This document shows positions 16,669 through 25,456 of a stretch of 64,000 bases of DNA, piece by piece; the first letter of the stretch is position 1; the number at the start of each line of letters is the position of its first letter. The position numbers and the translations under genes are program-made. The DNA comes from Mesorhizobium sp. 131-2-1 (GTDB lineage Bacteria; Pseudomonadota; Alphaproteobacteria; Rhizobiales; Rhizobiaceae): NCBI RefSeq assembly GCF_016756535.1, contig NZ_AP023247.1, positions 1,302,001-1,366,000 on the forward strand. Direction: 5' to 3'. The notes beneath the pieces are model-generated. The model was not told the DNA's origin. It saw only the letters and a list, made by a program, of their open reading frames with translations, and made no database searches.

Positions 16669-17919
16669 ATGACCGGATATTTTTCTTCTCCCTTCCCGCG
16701 CCGGACATCGGTCGGCGTTTCCGTCGGTGGCGTGGTCGTCGGCGGCGGCGCGCCGGTCGTCGTGCAGTCGATGACCAACACCGACACCGCCGATGTCGAC
16801 CAGACGGTCGCCCAGGTCGCGGCGCTGCACCGCGCCGGTTCCGAGATCGTGCGCATCACCGTCGACCGTGACGAGAGCGCGGCGGCCGTGCCCGCCATCC
16901 GCGACCGGCTGGCGCGACTCGGCGTCCACGTGCCGCTGGTCGGCGATTTCCATTATATCGGCCACAAGCTGCTTGCCGATCATCCGGCCTGCGCCGAGGC
17001 GCTGGCGAAATACCGTATCAATCCCGGCAATGTCGGCTTCAAGGACAAGAAGGACCGCCAGTTCGCCGCGATCGTCGAGATGGCGATCAAGTATGACAAG
17101 CCGGTGCGCATCGGCGTCAACTGGGGCTCGCTCGACCAGGAGCTGCTGACGCGGCTGATGGACGAGAACCAGGCGCAAGGCTTTCCGCTCACCGCGCAGG
17201 AGGTCACCCGCGAGGCGATCGTGCAGTCGGCGATCCTGTCGGCCGAAATGGCCGAGGAGATCGGCCTTGGCCGCGACAAGATCATCCTGTCGGCCAAGGT
17301 CAGCGGCGTGCAGGACCTGATCGCCGTCTACGCCGAGCTTGCCACCCGCTCCAACCATGCGCTGCATCTCGGCCTCACCGAGGCCGGCATGGGCACGAAG
17401 GGCATCGTCGCCTCGTCTGCCGCCATGGGCATCCTGCTGCAGCAAGGCATCGGCGACACGATCCGCATCTCGCTGACGCCGGAGCCGAACGGCGACCGCA
17501 CGCGCGAGGTGCAGGTGTCGCAGGAACTGCTGCAGACCATGGGCTTCCGCCAGTTCGTGCCGATCGTGGCGGCCTGCCCCGGCTGCGGCCGCACCACCTC
17601 GACGGTGTTCCAGGAACTCGCCCAGAACATCCAGGCGGATCTGCGCAAGAACATGCCGGTTTGGCGCGAGAAATATCCGGGCGTGGAAAACCTCAAGGTC
17701 GCGGTGATGGGCTGTATCGTCAACGGTCCCGGCGAATCCAAGCATGCCGATATCGGCATTTCGCTGCCCGGCACCGGCGAGACGCCGACGGCGCCGGTGT
17801 TCGTCGACGGGAAAAAGGCGGCGACCTTGCGCGGTCCTTCGATCGCCCAGGATTTCGAGAAGATGGTCGCCGACTATATCGAGCAGCGATACGGCCGCGG
17901 CAAAGCCGCCGCGGAGTAG
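16669..17919 (+). CDS. ispG: 4-hydroxy-3-methylbut-2-en-1-yl diphosphate synthase (flavodoxin/ferredoxin)
   Basis: Converts methylerythritol cyclodiphosphate to HMBPP in the MEP isoprenoid pathway using a [4Fe-4S] cluster. The 416 residues contain the N-terminal TIM-barrel part ([27 protein letters not shown]) and the C-terminal cluster domain with ACPGCGRTT and [10 protein letters not shown], supplying three Cys ligands. The Met at 16669 ([16 protein letters not shown]) matches the family start; the open frame before it is not family-like. The lytic transglycosylase gene follows 5 bp later and is probably cotranscribed. ispA, a later step, is at 40.7 kb. Confidence 0.97.
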   Translation: MTGYFSSPFPRRTSVGVSVGGVVVGGGAPVVVQSMTNTDTADVDQTVAQVAALHRAGSEIVRITVDRDESAAAVPAIRDRLARLGVHVPLVGDFHYIGHKLLADHPACAEALAKYRINPGNVGFKDKKDRQFAAIVEMAIKYDKPVRIGVNWGSLDQELLTRLMDENQAQGFPLTAQEVTREAIVQSAILSAEMAEEIGLGRDKIILSAKVSGVQDLIAVYAELATRSNHALHLGLTEAGMGTKGIVASSAAMGILLQQGIGDTIRISLTPEPNGDRTREVQVSQELLQTMGFRQFVPIVAACPGCGRTTSTVFQELAQNIQADLRKNMPVWREKYPGVENLKVAVMGCIVNGPGESKHADIGISLPGTGETPTAPVFVDGKKAATLRGPSIAQDFEKMVADYIEQRYGRGKAAAE

Positions 17920-17924
17920 ATCCG

Positions 17925-18779
17925 ATGCGGCGTTTCCTCAGGGCGACGCTGATCCTGTTGTGCGGATTGGGCTGGGCCGCAACGGCACAGGCCGTTCCGC
18001 CGCCGTCCGCCAAGCAGCGGCTGATCGACAAGGTCTGCAATCTGATCGAGGCGCATGCCGTCGGGAACGGCCTGCCCAAAGATTTCTTCGCCCGGCTGAT
18101 CTGGAAGGAGAGCCGGTTCGATCCCAATGCGGTGAGTCCCGTCGGCGCCGAAGGCATTGCCCAGTTCATGCCGGGCACGGCAAAGATGCGGGGATTGGCC
18201 AATCCTTTCGACATCGAGCAGGCGATTCCCGCCTCGGCGAAATACCTCGCCGAAATGAAGGTCAGCTACGGCAATCTCGGCCTGGCCGCCGCCGCCTACA
18301 ATGCCGGCGAGAACCGCGTGTCGCGCTGGCTCGGCTCCGGCGGCTTCCTGCCGATGGAGACCGAGAGCTATGTGTTCGACGTGATGGGCGAGCCGGTCGA
18401 CAAGTTTGCGGACGCATCCTATGCCGGCAAGATCGAACCGCTCGATACCAAGGCAAGCTTCGCCGCCGCCTGCCGCAAGCTGCCGGTGATCATGTCGCAA
18501 ACGGTTGCCATGGCCTCGATCAACGTCAAGCCCTGGGGCGTGCAGGTGGCCGGCAATTTCCGCCGCAGCGCCGCCGTCGGGCAGTGGCTGAGGGTGAGGA
18601 GCCGCTTCCCGACGCTGCTTTCCAACCACGATCCGGTGGTCAGCCGGGTGCGCACGCCGATCGGCCGGCGCGGTATCTACGCAGTCCGCATCGGCGCCGA
18701 CAGCCGGGTCGAGGCCGACGGCATCTGCGGCAAGCTGCACAGCGTCGGCGGCGCCTGTATCGTTGTGCGCAACCGGTAA
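17925..18779 (+). CDS. Lytic transglycosylase (SLT domain)
   Basis: 284 residues with a signal peptide (RRFLRATLILLCGLGWAATAQA) and an SLT domain: IWKESRFDPNAVSPVGAEG carries the catalytic Glu, followed by IAQFMPGTA and LAAAAYNAGENRV. It should cleave the glycan strands of peptidoglycan with formation of 1,6-anhydro-muropeptides in the periplasm. The C-terminal ~110 residues are not assigned; they hold three Cys and may form a substrate or protein-binding module. GGAG lies 9 nt before the ATG. It follows ispG by 5 bp. Confidence 0.93.
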   Translation: MRRFLRATLILLCGLGWAATAQAVPPPSAKQRLIDKVCNLIEAHAVGNGLPKDFFARLIWKESRFDPNAVSPVGAEGIAQFMPGTAKMRGLANPFDIEQAIPASAKYLAEMKVSYGNLGLAAAAYNAGENRVSRWLGSGGFLPMETESYVFDVMGEPVDKFADASYAGKIEPLDTKASFAAACRKLPVIMSQTVAMASINVKPWGVQVAGNFRRSAAVGQWLRVRSRFPTLLSNHDPVVSRVRTPIGRRGIYAVRIGADSRVEADGICGKLHSVGGACIVVRNR

Positions 18780-18818
18780 GTCGCTAGCAAAGGGCTCTCT
18801 GGAGACGCTGGCGGGACA

Positions 18819-18978
18819 GCGCCCCCCTCTGTCCTGCCGGACATCTCCCCCACTTGGGGGGAGATTGGCCGTCACCTCCGCTTTCGCCAATCGCCACCGC
18901 TGCAGGAATGAGCCAGGCGCCGGAACTGCCGATCTCCCCCCTCGTGGGGGAGATGCCCGGTAGGGCAGAGGGGGGCGC
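18819..18978. repeat. Large inverted-repeat intergenic element
   Basis: A ~50-bp left arm (18819-18868) and right arm (18929-18978) are inverted copies of one another at about 85-90 percent, beginning GCGCCCCCCTCT and ending with its exact complement. Each arm contains its own CTCCCCC/GGGGGAG hairpin. The whole 160-bp unit sits between two convergent genes. This type of element is common between rhizobial genes; it may work as a bidirectional terminator or be a MITE-like repeat. Confidence 0.88.
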
Positions 18979-19024
18979 GAAGGAACTCAACAGCGGTCGT
19001 TGCGACGAGTTCCTCAACGCCCCC

Positions 19025-21361
19025 TCAAGCCGTCTTCACCGCCACCGTCTCGCTAAGCCAGGTGCCGATCTTGCTGCCGAGGCGGTCGGGCGAGATCGGC
19101 TTCGGCAGATAATCGTCCATGCCGGCCTCGATGCATTTTTCGCGGTCGCCCTTCAGCGCGTGGGCGGTGACGCCGATGATCGGCGTGTGGCTGCCGCTCT
19201 GGCGTTCGATCTGGCGAATGGCGCCGGTGGCTTCGTAGCCGTTCATCTCCGGCATGGAGACATCCATCAGGATCAGCCTGGGCCGCAGCGCCTTGTACAT
19301 CTCGACCGCCGTGCGGCCGTTGCCGGCGATGCGGTAGCTGAGGCCGAGCCCATTGAGGATCTGGCCGAAGACGAGCTGGTTCACGTCATTGTCCTCGGCG
19401 ATCAGGATGTCGATCGGGCCGTTCGACGCGGCCGCCGGTTCCGGCGCGGCGGGCGCCGGCATGGCCGGACCGCGAATGACGGTGAAAGCCGGCGCGGGCG
19501 CTGCTTTTGGCGCGACCGCCTCGCGAACGAAGTGTGCCTTGCCAACCTGGGAGCGGGCCTTCTGGATGACCGAGATGACGGTGCCGAGCAGGACGGCCGA
19601 GCGTGCCGGCTTGGTCAGATGGGCGGCGATGCCGAAATCGATGACCATCTTGCCGAAATCGACCTGGTCGACCGAGGTCAGGATGACTACCGGAATGGCC
19701 GACATGCGGCTGTCGGCGGCAATGGCCTTGGCAACGTCAGCGCCGCTCATGCCCGGCATCTGGTAGTCGAGGATGATACAGTCGACAGCGGCGCCGAGCT
19801 GGCTGGCGCGGTCGAGGAAGGCAAGGCCGACGGCGCCGCTTTCGGCGGCGGCGCAGTCGAAGCTCCAGCTCCGCAACTGTTCCAGAAGGATCTCGCGGTT
19901 GACGGGGTTGTCGTCGATGACAAGCACGCGCGCACCGGTGACGTCGACAGGCACGATCTCGTCACGCGCGTCCTGGCTGTGTGCCGGCAGCGGCACGGCG
20001 AACCAGAAGACCGAGCCGCGGCCGATCTCGCTCTCGACGCCGATCTTGCCGCCCATCAGATCGACGAGGCGGGCAGCGATCGCCAGGCCAAGGCCGGTGC
20101 CCTCATGGCGGCGCGTCGAGGAGCCGTCGACCTGCGCGAATTTCTCGAACACGCTCTGCAGCTTCTCGGCCGGAATGCCGATTCCGGTATCCTCGACACG
20201 AACCTTGAGCTGGACGACGCCGTCCATCACCTCGCCGCCGACATCGACCAGCACGTGGCCCTTCTCGGTGAATTTCACAGCGTTGCCGACCAGGTTGGTG
20301 ACGATCTGCCTGAAGCGCCCGGCATCGCCGACGACGAAGGACGGCAGCCGCGGATCGACACGGACGATGAGCTCGATGTTCTTTTCGGCGACGCGTGCCG
20401 ACACCAGCGTTGCCACGTCCTCGACCGCCTCGGTCAGACGGAAGGGCGCGGGGTCGAGCATCATCTGGCCGGCGTTGATCTTGGAGAAGTCGAGGATGTC
20501 ATTGATGATGGTGAGCAAGGCATTGCCGGACTTCACGATGACGTCGGTGAAGGTCTTCTGGCGCGTCGTCAATTCGGTCTTGGCCAGAAGCTCGGCCATG
20601 CCGAGCACGCCGTTCATCGGCGTGCGGATCTCATGGCTCATATTGGCCAGGAATTCGGACTTGGCGCGGTCGGCGGCCTCGGCCTTGAACAGCGATGCCG
20701 CGGTCTCGGCAAAGGCGCGGCGGATCGCGGTCTCCATCGGCCGGAAGACCCAGAGAGCGACGATGGCAAGCACCGCGAACAACAAGCCGCTTGCCCACAG
20801 AAGCAGCCTGTCGCCGGCCGCGTCGGCCAGATGACGCTCATTGTCCATGGCGGTGCGGACGCGGACCAGCATTGGCTGCGCAAATAGGTCGTTCTGGTTG
20901 CGGATCTCGCGGTAGCTCCATTCGTCGACCTTCCGCGCCACCGACATCAGGTTGAAGTTGCGCACCATGTCGCGCGCCGACCAGAACAGGTCGCCGTTCA
21001 CGGACGCCGAATCGAGCTCGTTGAGGCTGTTCTTCGACAGGCGCGGCCTCAGCTCGGCGAGCCTGGCGGTGAGGGTCTCGATCTCGCCGGAAAGCCGTTC
21101 CGAATGGCCGCGCGCCGACGCCACCAGGCCATCGCGCGTCTCGGCGCGCCAGGTCGTGCCGGTCGTCTCGGCGAAATTGGTGGCGTTGCGCAGGTCGCGG
21201 CCGAAGATGACCAGATTGCCGCTCAGCGCGTCGATGTCATGACGAAAGGAGTTGACGCGGTTCAGCGCGAACATGACCGCTGTGGAAGCCAGCGCGAAGA
21301 TCAGCAAACCAGACAGATAACGAACCCGGATCGACCGGATGAAGGAAGAATATTCCGGCAT
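19025..21361 (-). CDS. Hybrid sensor histidine kinase with two receiver domains
   Basis: About 778 residues. Order: TM1 (~17-36), a ~150-residue periplasmic sensor, TM2 (~186-206), HisKA with the phospho-acceptor His in [13 protein letters not shown] (~243), HATPase_c with N box ([14 protein letters not shown]), DTGIGIP and GTGLGLAIA, then two receiver domains with Asp in [12 protein letters not shown] and [13 protein letters not shown] and Lys in the TKPAR and PKPIS turns. No HPt domain is present, so a separate phosphotransfer protein is needed. No response regulator is encoded next door, so its output is unknown. Met at 21361 is preferred over 21376. Confidence 0.95.
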   Translation of the reverse strand: MPEYSSFIRSIRVRYLSGLLIFALASTAVMFALNRVNSFRHDIDALSGNLVIFGRDLRNATNFAETTGTTWRAETRDGLVASARGHSERLSGEIETLTARLAELRPRLSKNSLNELDSASVNGDLFWSARDMVRNFNLMSVARKVDEWSYREIRNQNDLFAQPMLVRVRTAMDNERHLADAAGDRLLLWASGLLFAVLAIVALWVFRPMETAIRRAFAETAASLFKAEAADRAKSEFLANMSHEIRTPMNGVLGMAELLAKTELTTRQKTFTDVIVKSGNALLTIINDILDFSKINAGQMMLDPAPFRLTEAVEDVATLVSARVAEKNIELIVRVDPRLPSFVVGDAGRFRQIVTNLVGNAVKFTEKGHVLVDVGGEVMDGVVQLKVRVEDTGIGIPAEKLQSVFEKFAQVDGSSTRRHEGTGLGLAIAARLVDLMGGKIGVESEIGRGSVFWFAVPLPAHSQDARDEIVPVDVTGARVLVIDDNPVNREILLEQLRSWSFDCAAAESGAVGLAFLDRASQLGAAVDCIILDYQMPGMSGADVAKAIAADSRMSAIPVVILTSVDQVDFGKMVIDFGIAAHLTKPARSAVLLGTVISVIQKARSQVGKAHFVREAVAPKAAPAPAFTVIRGPAMPAPAAPEPAAASNGPIDILIAEDNDVNQLVFGQILNGLGLSYRIAGNGRTAVEMYKALRPRLILMDVSMPEMNGYEATGAIRQIERQSGSHTPIIGVTAHALKGDREKCIEAGMDDYLPKPISPDRLGSKIGTWLSETVAVKTA

Positions 21362-21384
21362 GCGCAACCCCAACACATACGCAC

Positions 21385-21425
21385 AATTTTAATGTTCGGG
21401 ATTACGCTTGATTTACATTAAAATT
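21385..21425. promoter_or_regulatory. AT-rich inverted repeat upstream of the histidine kinase gene
   Basis: AATTTTAATGT at 21385-21395 is an exact inverse of ACATTAAAATT at 21415-21425, with a 19-bp gap. It lies 24 bp upstream of the kinase start, in an AT-rich patch unlike the surrounding DNA, and could be a regulator-binding site. Confidence 0.45.
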
Positions 21426-21487
21426 TCGTTCGCGCGGGCGGTCGCTTATCCGATGGGCGACAGCTTTGCGGTACGACAATCGAACCT

Positions 21488-22072
21488 CTAGCTTGCCTTT
21501 TCATCCTCGAGCGGCTGGATCAGCGTGCGCGCCGCATCGGCCCCTGCCGCCAGGATGCGATCCGACAATTCCGTCCCCTCCACCGCGCGCGCCATCTGAA
21601 GCGTGCCAATGAGGGTGGCGAAGATGCCGAACGCAACGCCCTCCGGATCCCGGGTCCGCGGCAATTTCGCCGACACCTGGCGCAGCAGGGTCAGCAAGCG
21701 CTCGGTATAGAGCTGACGCGTTTCGGATGGCTCACGTGCGATTTCCGGCAACAGGGCGGCAGATGCGCAGCCCTTGCCGGGATTGTCCCGGTGCGCCGCC
21801 GACAGATAGGCGTCTATGGCCATTGTCAGGCCGCCTGCGGCCAATGCTTCCTGGATCTGCTCCGACTGATCCTCCAGAGCTGCCGCCACGGTCTCACGGA
21901 CAAGCGCCGCCTTGGACTGGAAGTGGGGATAGAAGGCCCCGTTCGTCAGACCTGCGTCGCTCATGATTTTTGCCAGACCGGACGCGGCGATGCCGTCGCA
22001 TCGAAAGCGTTCGGCGGCGACCTCCATGATCCGGCCACGCGATGCGTCCTTTCGGCCCTTTTCATAGCGCAT
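21488..22072 (-). CDS. TetR/AcrR-family repressor
   Basis: 194 residues. The N-terminal helix-turn-helix reads RGRIMEVAAERFRCDGIAAS, then GLAKIMSDAGLTNGAFYPHF, ending with the family YPHFQSKAAL motif. The C-terminal part is a TetR effector domain with conserved NPGKGCASAALLPEI as in the YxaF/LmrA-like branch. GGAAGGAG 6 nt before the ATG at 22072 fixes the start. It diverges from an SDR/quinone oxidoreductase-type pair and likely represses them from the palindromes at 22100-22132. The inducer is probably an electrophile or quinone-like compound, by analogy. Confidence 0.94.
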   Translation of the reverse strand: MRYEKGRKDASRGRIMEVAAERFRCDGIAASGLAKIMSDAGLTNGAFYPHFQSKAALVRETVAAALEDQSEQIQEALAAGGLTMAIDAYLSAAHRDNPGKGCASAALLPEIAREPSETRQLYTERLLTLLRQVSAKLPRTRDPEGVAFGIFATLIGTLQMARAVEGTELSDRILAAGADAARTLIQPLEDEKAS

Positions 22073-22099
22073 GGTCACTCCTTCCAGAATCTCTATTGC

Positions 22100-22132
22100 A
22101 TTATGATCATAATCTGATATTACAATCATAAT
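22100..22132. promoter_or_regulatory. Palindromic TetR operator pair
   Basis: ATTATGATCATAAT at 22100-22113 is a perfect 14-bp palindrome; ATTACAATCATAAT at 22119-22132 matches it at 12 of 14 positions, 19 bp away. The sites lie between the TetR start and the SDR start, where they could control both directions. Confidence 0.7.
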
Positions 22133-22179
22133 CCAATCGTTGAAAACAAGCTAGAGCCTGTGAACCTGGAGCATCGAAA

Positions 22180-22995
22180 ATGAAAGCGAATTCCGGAAAA
22201 ACCGCGATCGTGACCGGAGCCTCGTCGGGCATTGGCCGCGCCAGCGCGGAGGCCTTGGCGCGGGCGGGTTTCACTGTCTTTGGGACAAGTCGCCGCCACG
22301 GAAGCGACGGCCCGGATGGGGTGACCATGCTGGCCTGCGACGTGACGGACGTTGGCTCGGTCGACGTGCTTGTTTCCACGGTGCTTTCGCAGACCGGCCG
22401 GATCGATCTCCTCGTCAACAATGCCGGTGTCGGCCTGCTTGGAGGTGCCGAGGAGTCCTCGGTCGCCCAGGTTCAGACCCTGTTCGACGTCAATCTGTTC
22501 GGCGTCATGCGGATGACCAATGCGGTGTTGCCGTCGATGCGGAGGCGTGGCGGAGGGCGCATCGTCAACATCGGCTCGATACTGGGCCTCGTCCCTGCGC
22601 CGTATTCAGCCCACTACTCGGCGGCCAAACACGCGCTCGAGGGCTATTCGGAGTCGCTCGATCACGAGGTTCGTGCCTTCAATGTACGCGTTTCGGTGAT
22701 CGAGCCGGCATTCGTGCGTACCGTCTTCGACCAGAATGGGATCGAGCCGGATTCCGTCTTGAAGGAATACGATCTGGCTCGCGCCGGGGTCGGCGCGCTG
22801 CTTCGCGATGTGATGCCCAAAGCCGATCGGCCGGAAGTGGTGGCGGATGTGGTCGTCAAGGCCGCGACCGATGCCCGTCCGCGACGACGCTATACCGCTG
22901 GCAAGGCAGCGCGCCAGGTCAGCATGCTGCGCCGCTTCGCCCCCGCGGAGATGTTCGACAAGACCTTGCGCAAGCAGTTTCGCCTACCAGTCTGA
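22180..22995 (+). CDS. Short-chain dehydrogenase/reductase
   Basis: 271 residues of a classical SDR. Cofactor motif TGASSGIG near residue 12, NNAGVG, the catalytic Ser of NIGSILG and YSAAKHALEGYSE with Tyr and Lys are all present. Substrate is unknown; the C-terminal half resembles oxidoreductases acting on ketones or fatty alcohols. GGAG stands about 9 nt upstream of the ATG. It is followed by an NADP-dependent oxidoreductase 62 bp later, and both are probably one TetR-controlled operon. Confidence 0.93.
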   Translation: MKANSGKTAIVTGASSGIGRASAEALARAGFTVFGTSRRHGSDGPDGVTMLACDVTDVGSVDVLVSTVLSQTGRIDLLVNNAGVGLLGGAEESSVAQVQTLFDVNLFGVMRMTNAVLPSMRRRGGGRIVNIGSILGLVPAPYSAHYSAAKHALEGYSESLDHEVRAFNVRVSVIEPAFVRTVFDQNGIEPDSVLKEYDLARAGVGALLRDVMPKADRPEVVADVVVKAATDARPRRRYTAGKAARQVSMLRRFAPAEMFDKTLRKQFRLPV

Positions 22996-23057
22996 ACGAC
23001 TGGCGGGCGCAGAGGCACGCACTTGCGACACCAATTCACTTTGAGAAAGTAGCTGCC

Positions 23058-24059
23058 ATGAAGGCATTCGTTGTCGATAAGTATAACAAGAACGGCATCC
23101 TGCGGCTGGCCGACATGCCCGAGCCGCAGCTCGGGGACGGCGATGTCCTGGTCGAGATCCATGCCGCTGCGGTCAACCTTTTGGATTCCAAGGTCAGGAC
23201 CGGAGAGTTCAAGCTCATCCTGCCCTATCGCCGGCCCTTCATCCTCGGCCACGACGTGGCCGGGAAAGTGATCCGCGTGGGGTCGAAAGTCCGCAAGTTC
23301 AAACTCGGCGACGATGTCTATGCGCGGCCGCGCGATGGCCGGATCGGGGCATTTGCCGAACTCATCGCCATGGACGAAGCTGACGTCGCCTTGAAGCCCA
23401 AGAACCTCAGCATGGAGGAAGCGGCCTCGATCCCCCTGGTTGGTCTCACCGCCTGGCAGACGCTCATTGAACGGGCAGGCCTGAAGAAGGGGCAGAAGAT
23501 CTTCATTCAGGCCGGTTCGGGCGGCGTCGGGACATTCGCCATCCAGCTGGCAAAGCATCTCGGCGCGTCTGTTGCGACAACCGCGAGCGCAGCGAGCGCC
23601 GATCTGCTCAAGCGTCTCGGCGCCGATCTCGTCATCGACTACAGGAAAGATGACTTCGAGAAAGTTCTGTCTGGCTACGACGTCGTCTTGAACAGCCAGG
23701 ACGCCAAGACGCTTGAAAAGTCCCTGGCTGTGCTAAAACCGGGTGGGAAGCTCATCTCCATCTCCGGTCCGCCGGATCCGGAATTTGCAAGGGAAAAGCG
23801 ACTGAACCTGGCGCTGAGGATGCTACTGCGCTTGCTCAGTCGCAATATTCGGACCAAGGCCAGGCGCCGGGGCGTGGGGTTTTCGTTCCTTTTCATGTGG
23901 GCGCAGGGTGATCAGCTGAGCAAGATCACCTCCCTTATCGAGTCCGGAGCGATCCGCCCGGTTGTGGATCGGGTCTTTCCATTTGAGGCGACCAACGAGG
24001 CTCTGGCCTACGTCGAAACAGGACGCGCCAAGGGCAAGGTCGTCGTCAAGGTCAGATAG
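23058..24059 (+). CDS. NADP-dependent oxidoreductase (zinc-less MDR/quinone reductase type)
   Basis: 333 residues of the medium-chain dehydrogenase superfamily. The N-terminal GroES-like domain has VNLLDSKVRTGEFK and ILGHDVAGKVIRVG, but no zinc-ligand Cys cluster, which places it with quinone reductases. The Rossmann part has IFIQAGSGGVGTFAIQLAKHLGA. It should use NADPH to reduce an enone or quinone in the cytoplasm. It lies downstream of the SDR in the TetR-linked unit. Confidence 0.92.
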   Translation: MKAFVVDKYNKNGILRLADMPEPQLGDGDVLVEIHAAAVNLLDSKVRTGEFKLILPYRRPFILGHDVAGKVIRVGSKVRKFKLGDDVYARPRDGRIGAFAELIAMDEADVALKPKNLSMEEAASIPLVGLTAWQTLIERAGLKKGQKIFIQAGSGGVGTFAIQLAKHLGASVATTASAASADLLKRLGADLVIDYRKDDFEKVLSGYDVVLNSQDAKTLEKSLAVLKPGGKLISISGPPDPEFAREKRLNLALRMLLRLLSRNIRTKARRRGVGFSFLFMWAQGDQLSKITSLIESGAIRPVVDRVFPFEATNEALAYVETGRAKGKVVVKVR

Positions 24060-24157
24060 CGAGCCCATCTGTTTCGCGACGATCAGGCGGCTTCAAGCAA
24101 GGCAGTGCAACGTGGACAAATTCCGGAAACGGTTTCTGCATCTGGATTGGTTGGCGT

Positions 24158-24190
24158 CAGTTGTTGCGGGTCGCCACCAATCCCGCCGCA
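24158..24190 (-). other. Short fragment resembling the ispA 3' end
   Basis: TTGTTGCGGGTCGCCAC at 24161-24177 is identical to 27817-27833. On the minus strand it reads AGLVATRNN then stop, like the end of IspA (ATFVATRNS, encoded from 40652). The rest of the 181-bp gap 24060-24240 shows no gene. Confidence 0.5.
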
Positions 24191-24240
24191 CGGCGAGGCA
24201 GGATGGCGATCTGACGAATGGTAGCGTTCGACCCTCCAGG

Positions 24241-25221
24241 TCACTTCCCCTGGGCTCCCCAGCGGACTTCGCCAGGGGCTAGGCCATACTCGCGCCGGAA
24301 CGCCCGGTTCAGCGCCGAGGCTTCGGGGAAGCCGCATTCGAGTGCGATCGACAGGATCGACCGGCCGGAATTGCGCGGATCCTCGAGCATGGCGCGAGCC
24401 TGCGCGACACGGGCCTGCCGCAGGACATCCGAGAAGCTCGTGCCTTCGCATGCGAACAGCCGCTGCAGATGCCGGGGCGTGACCTTCTGCCGTGCGGCGA
24501 TCCATTCGAGGTTGAGGTTGGTGTTGCCCAGGTGGCCGGCGATCTCGGCCCTGACCATCTGCAGCCGGGCGGCTGCCACCGTGCCGAGTTCGGCCTGTTC
24601 CCGAAAATCGGCCGATGCGCCGATGACCAGGGCCATCATCTCCTGGAGATGCCGCGCGGCCAGCTGTTGCGCGGCCTCGCCTGCCAGCGGATCGGTTTCG
24701 AGCAACCCGCCATAGCTCCTGAGCAGCGACAGCATCGGCGTGCCCTGCCGGATAGCCATGACCGGCGCCGAGCCGAGTCGTGGCACCATCTGCGCGATTG
24801 CACGATGCGGCACGCGCAGCGCCCAGGTGCGGCTGGTCTCTTGAAGGACGATGCGCATCTCCCTTGCCTGCGAAAGCAGGATTGCGTCACCCGGCTGGAC
24901 GTGCATGCCCTCGCGGCCTGGAACCTCGATGGTCATCGGGGCGTCAGGCATAGCCAGGATCAGATCGTCACTGCCATCCTTGACCAGTCGCGTGGTGCGC
25001 GTTGACGCGACGGCGGAGGAGAATGCGGTCCCCCAACCGGCGCCCGGAGCCAGGCGCAGCGCCGCCGCATACTGGATCGGTCTGTCCGCATCGAGCGGGC
25101 TTACCTCCATCTGCATCGTCTCGTTGAGATAATCGCGCATTGCCGAGACGCGATGATCGTCCGGCAGGTCCTCAGTCGAAATCTTGATTACGGGAGCAGG
25201 CTGAGCCGCTTGGGCTGTCAT
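24241..25221 (-). CDS. AraC-family transcriptional regulator
   Basis: 326 residues. The C-terminal ~100 residues hold two AraC helix-turn-helix motifs: NLEWIAARQKVTPRHLQRLF and RSILSIALECGFPEASALNRAFRREYG. The N-terminal ~200 residues resemble the AraC-binding-like domain of the OruR/FeaR type (AraC_binding_2). It is divergent from the trimeric autotransporter gene with 235 bp between, so it may control it. No strong ribosome binding site precedes the ATG at 25221. Confidence 0.92.
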   Translation of the reverse strand: MTAQAAQPAPVIKISTEDLPDDHRVSAMRDYLNETMQMEVSPLDADRPIQYAAALRLAPGAGWGTAFSSAVASTRTTRLVKDGSDDLILAMPDAPMTIEVPGREGMHVQPGDAILLSQAREMRIVLQETSRTWALRVPHRAIAQMVPRLGSAPVMAIRQGTPMLSLLRSYGGLLETDPLAGEAAQQLAARHLQEMMALVIGASADFREQAELGTVAAARLQMVRAEIAGHLGNTNLNLEWIAARQKVTPRHLQRLFACEGTSFSDVLRQARVAQARAMLEDPRNSGRSILSIALECGFPEASALNRAFRREYGLAPGEVRWGAQGK

Positions 25222-25456
25222 GGATCGATCCGAACTGTCGTTGGGCGACTATTGTGGCCCGACCGCCTTGCGTCAAGCCGTTGCCGCCCGTCTAGCGCAT
25301 TGAAAGTGCAGCAATTTGAGCACATCCTAACGCGATGTCGGCAAGAGGTCGCCTGGTGCCAAGGTCGGAGTCGCCTGGCGTCAAGACGAACCGGCGCCGG
25401 CTGTGGTGTCCCTCGGTCCAGGCCGTTGTTGGCCTATGATTTCCGGGGGTACCTGA

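Noticed and set aside
18854..20887. 677-codon plus-strand frame opposite the histidine kinase
   Set aside because: It is antisense to a protein with all kinase and receiver motifs, and its own translation has no recognisable fold.
24060..24240. Possible gene between the oxidoreductase and AraC genes
   Set aside because: Only short frames without ribosome binding sites; the notable content is the ispA-like fragment.
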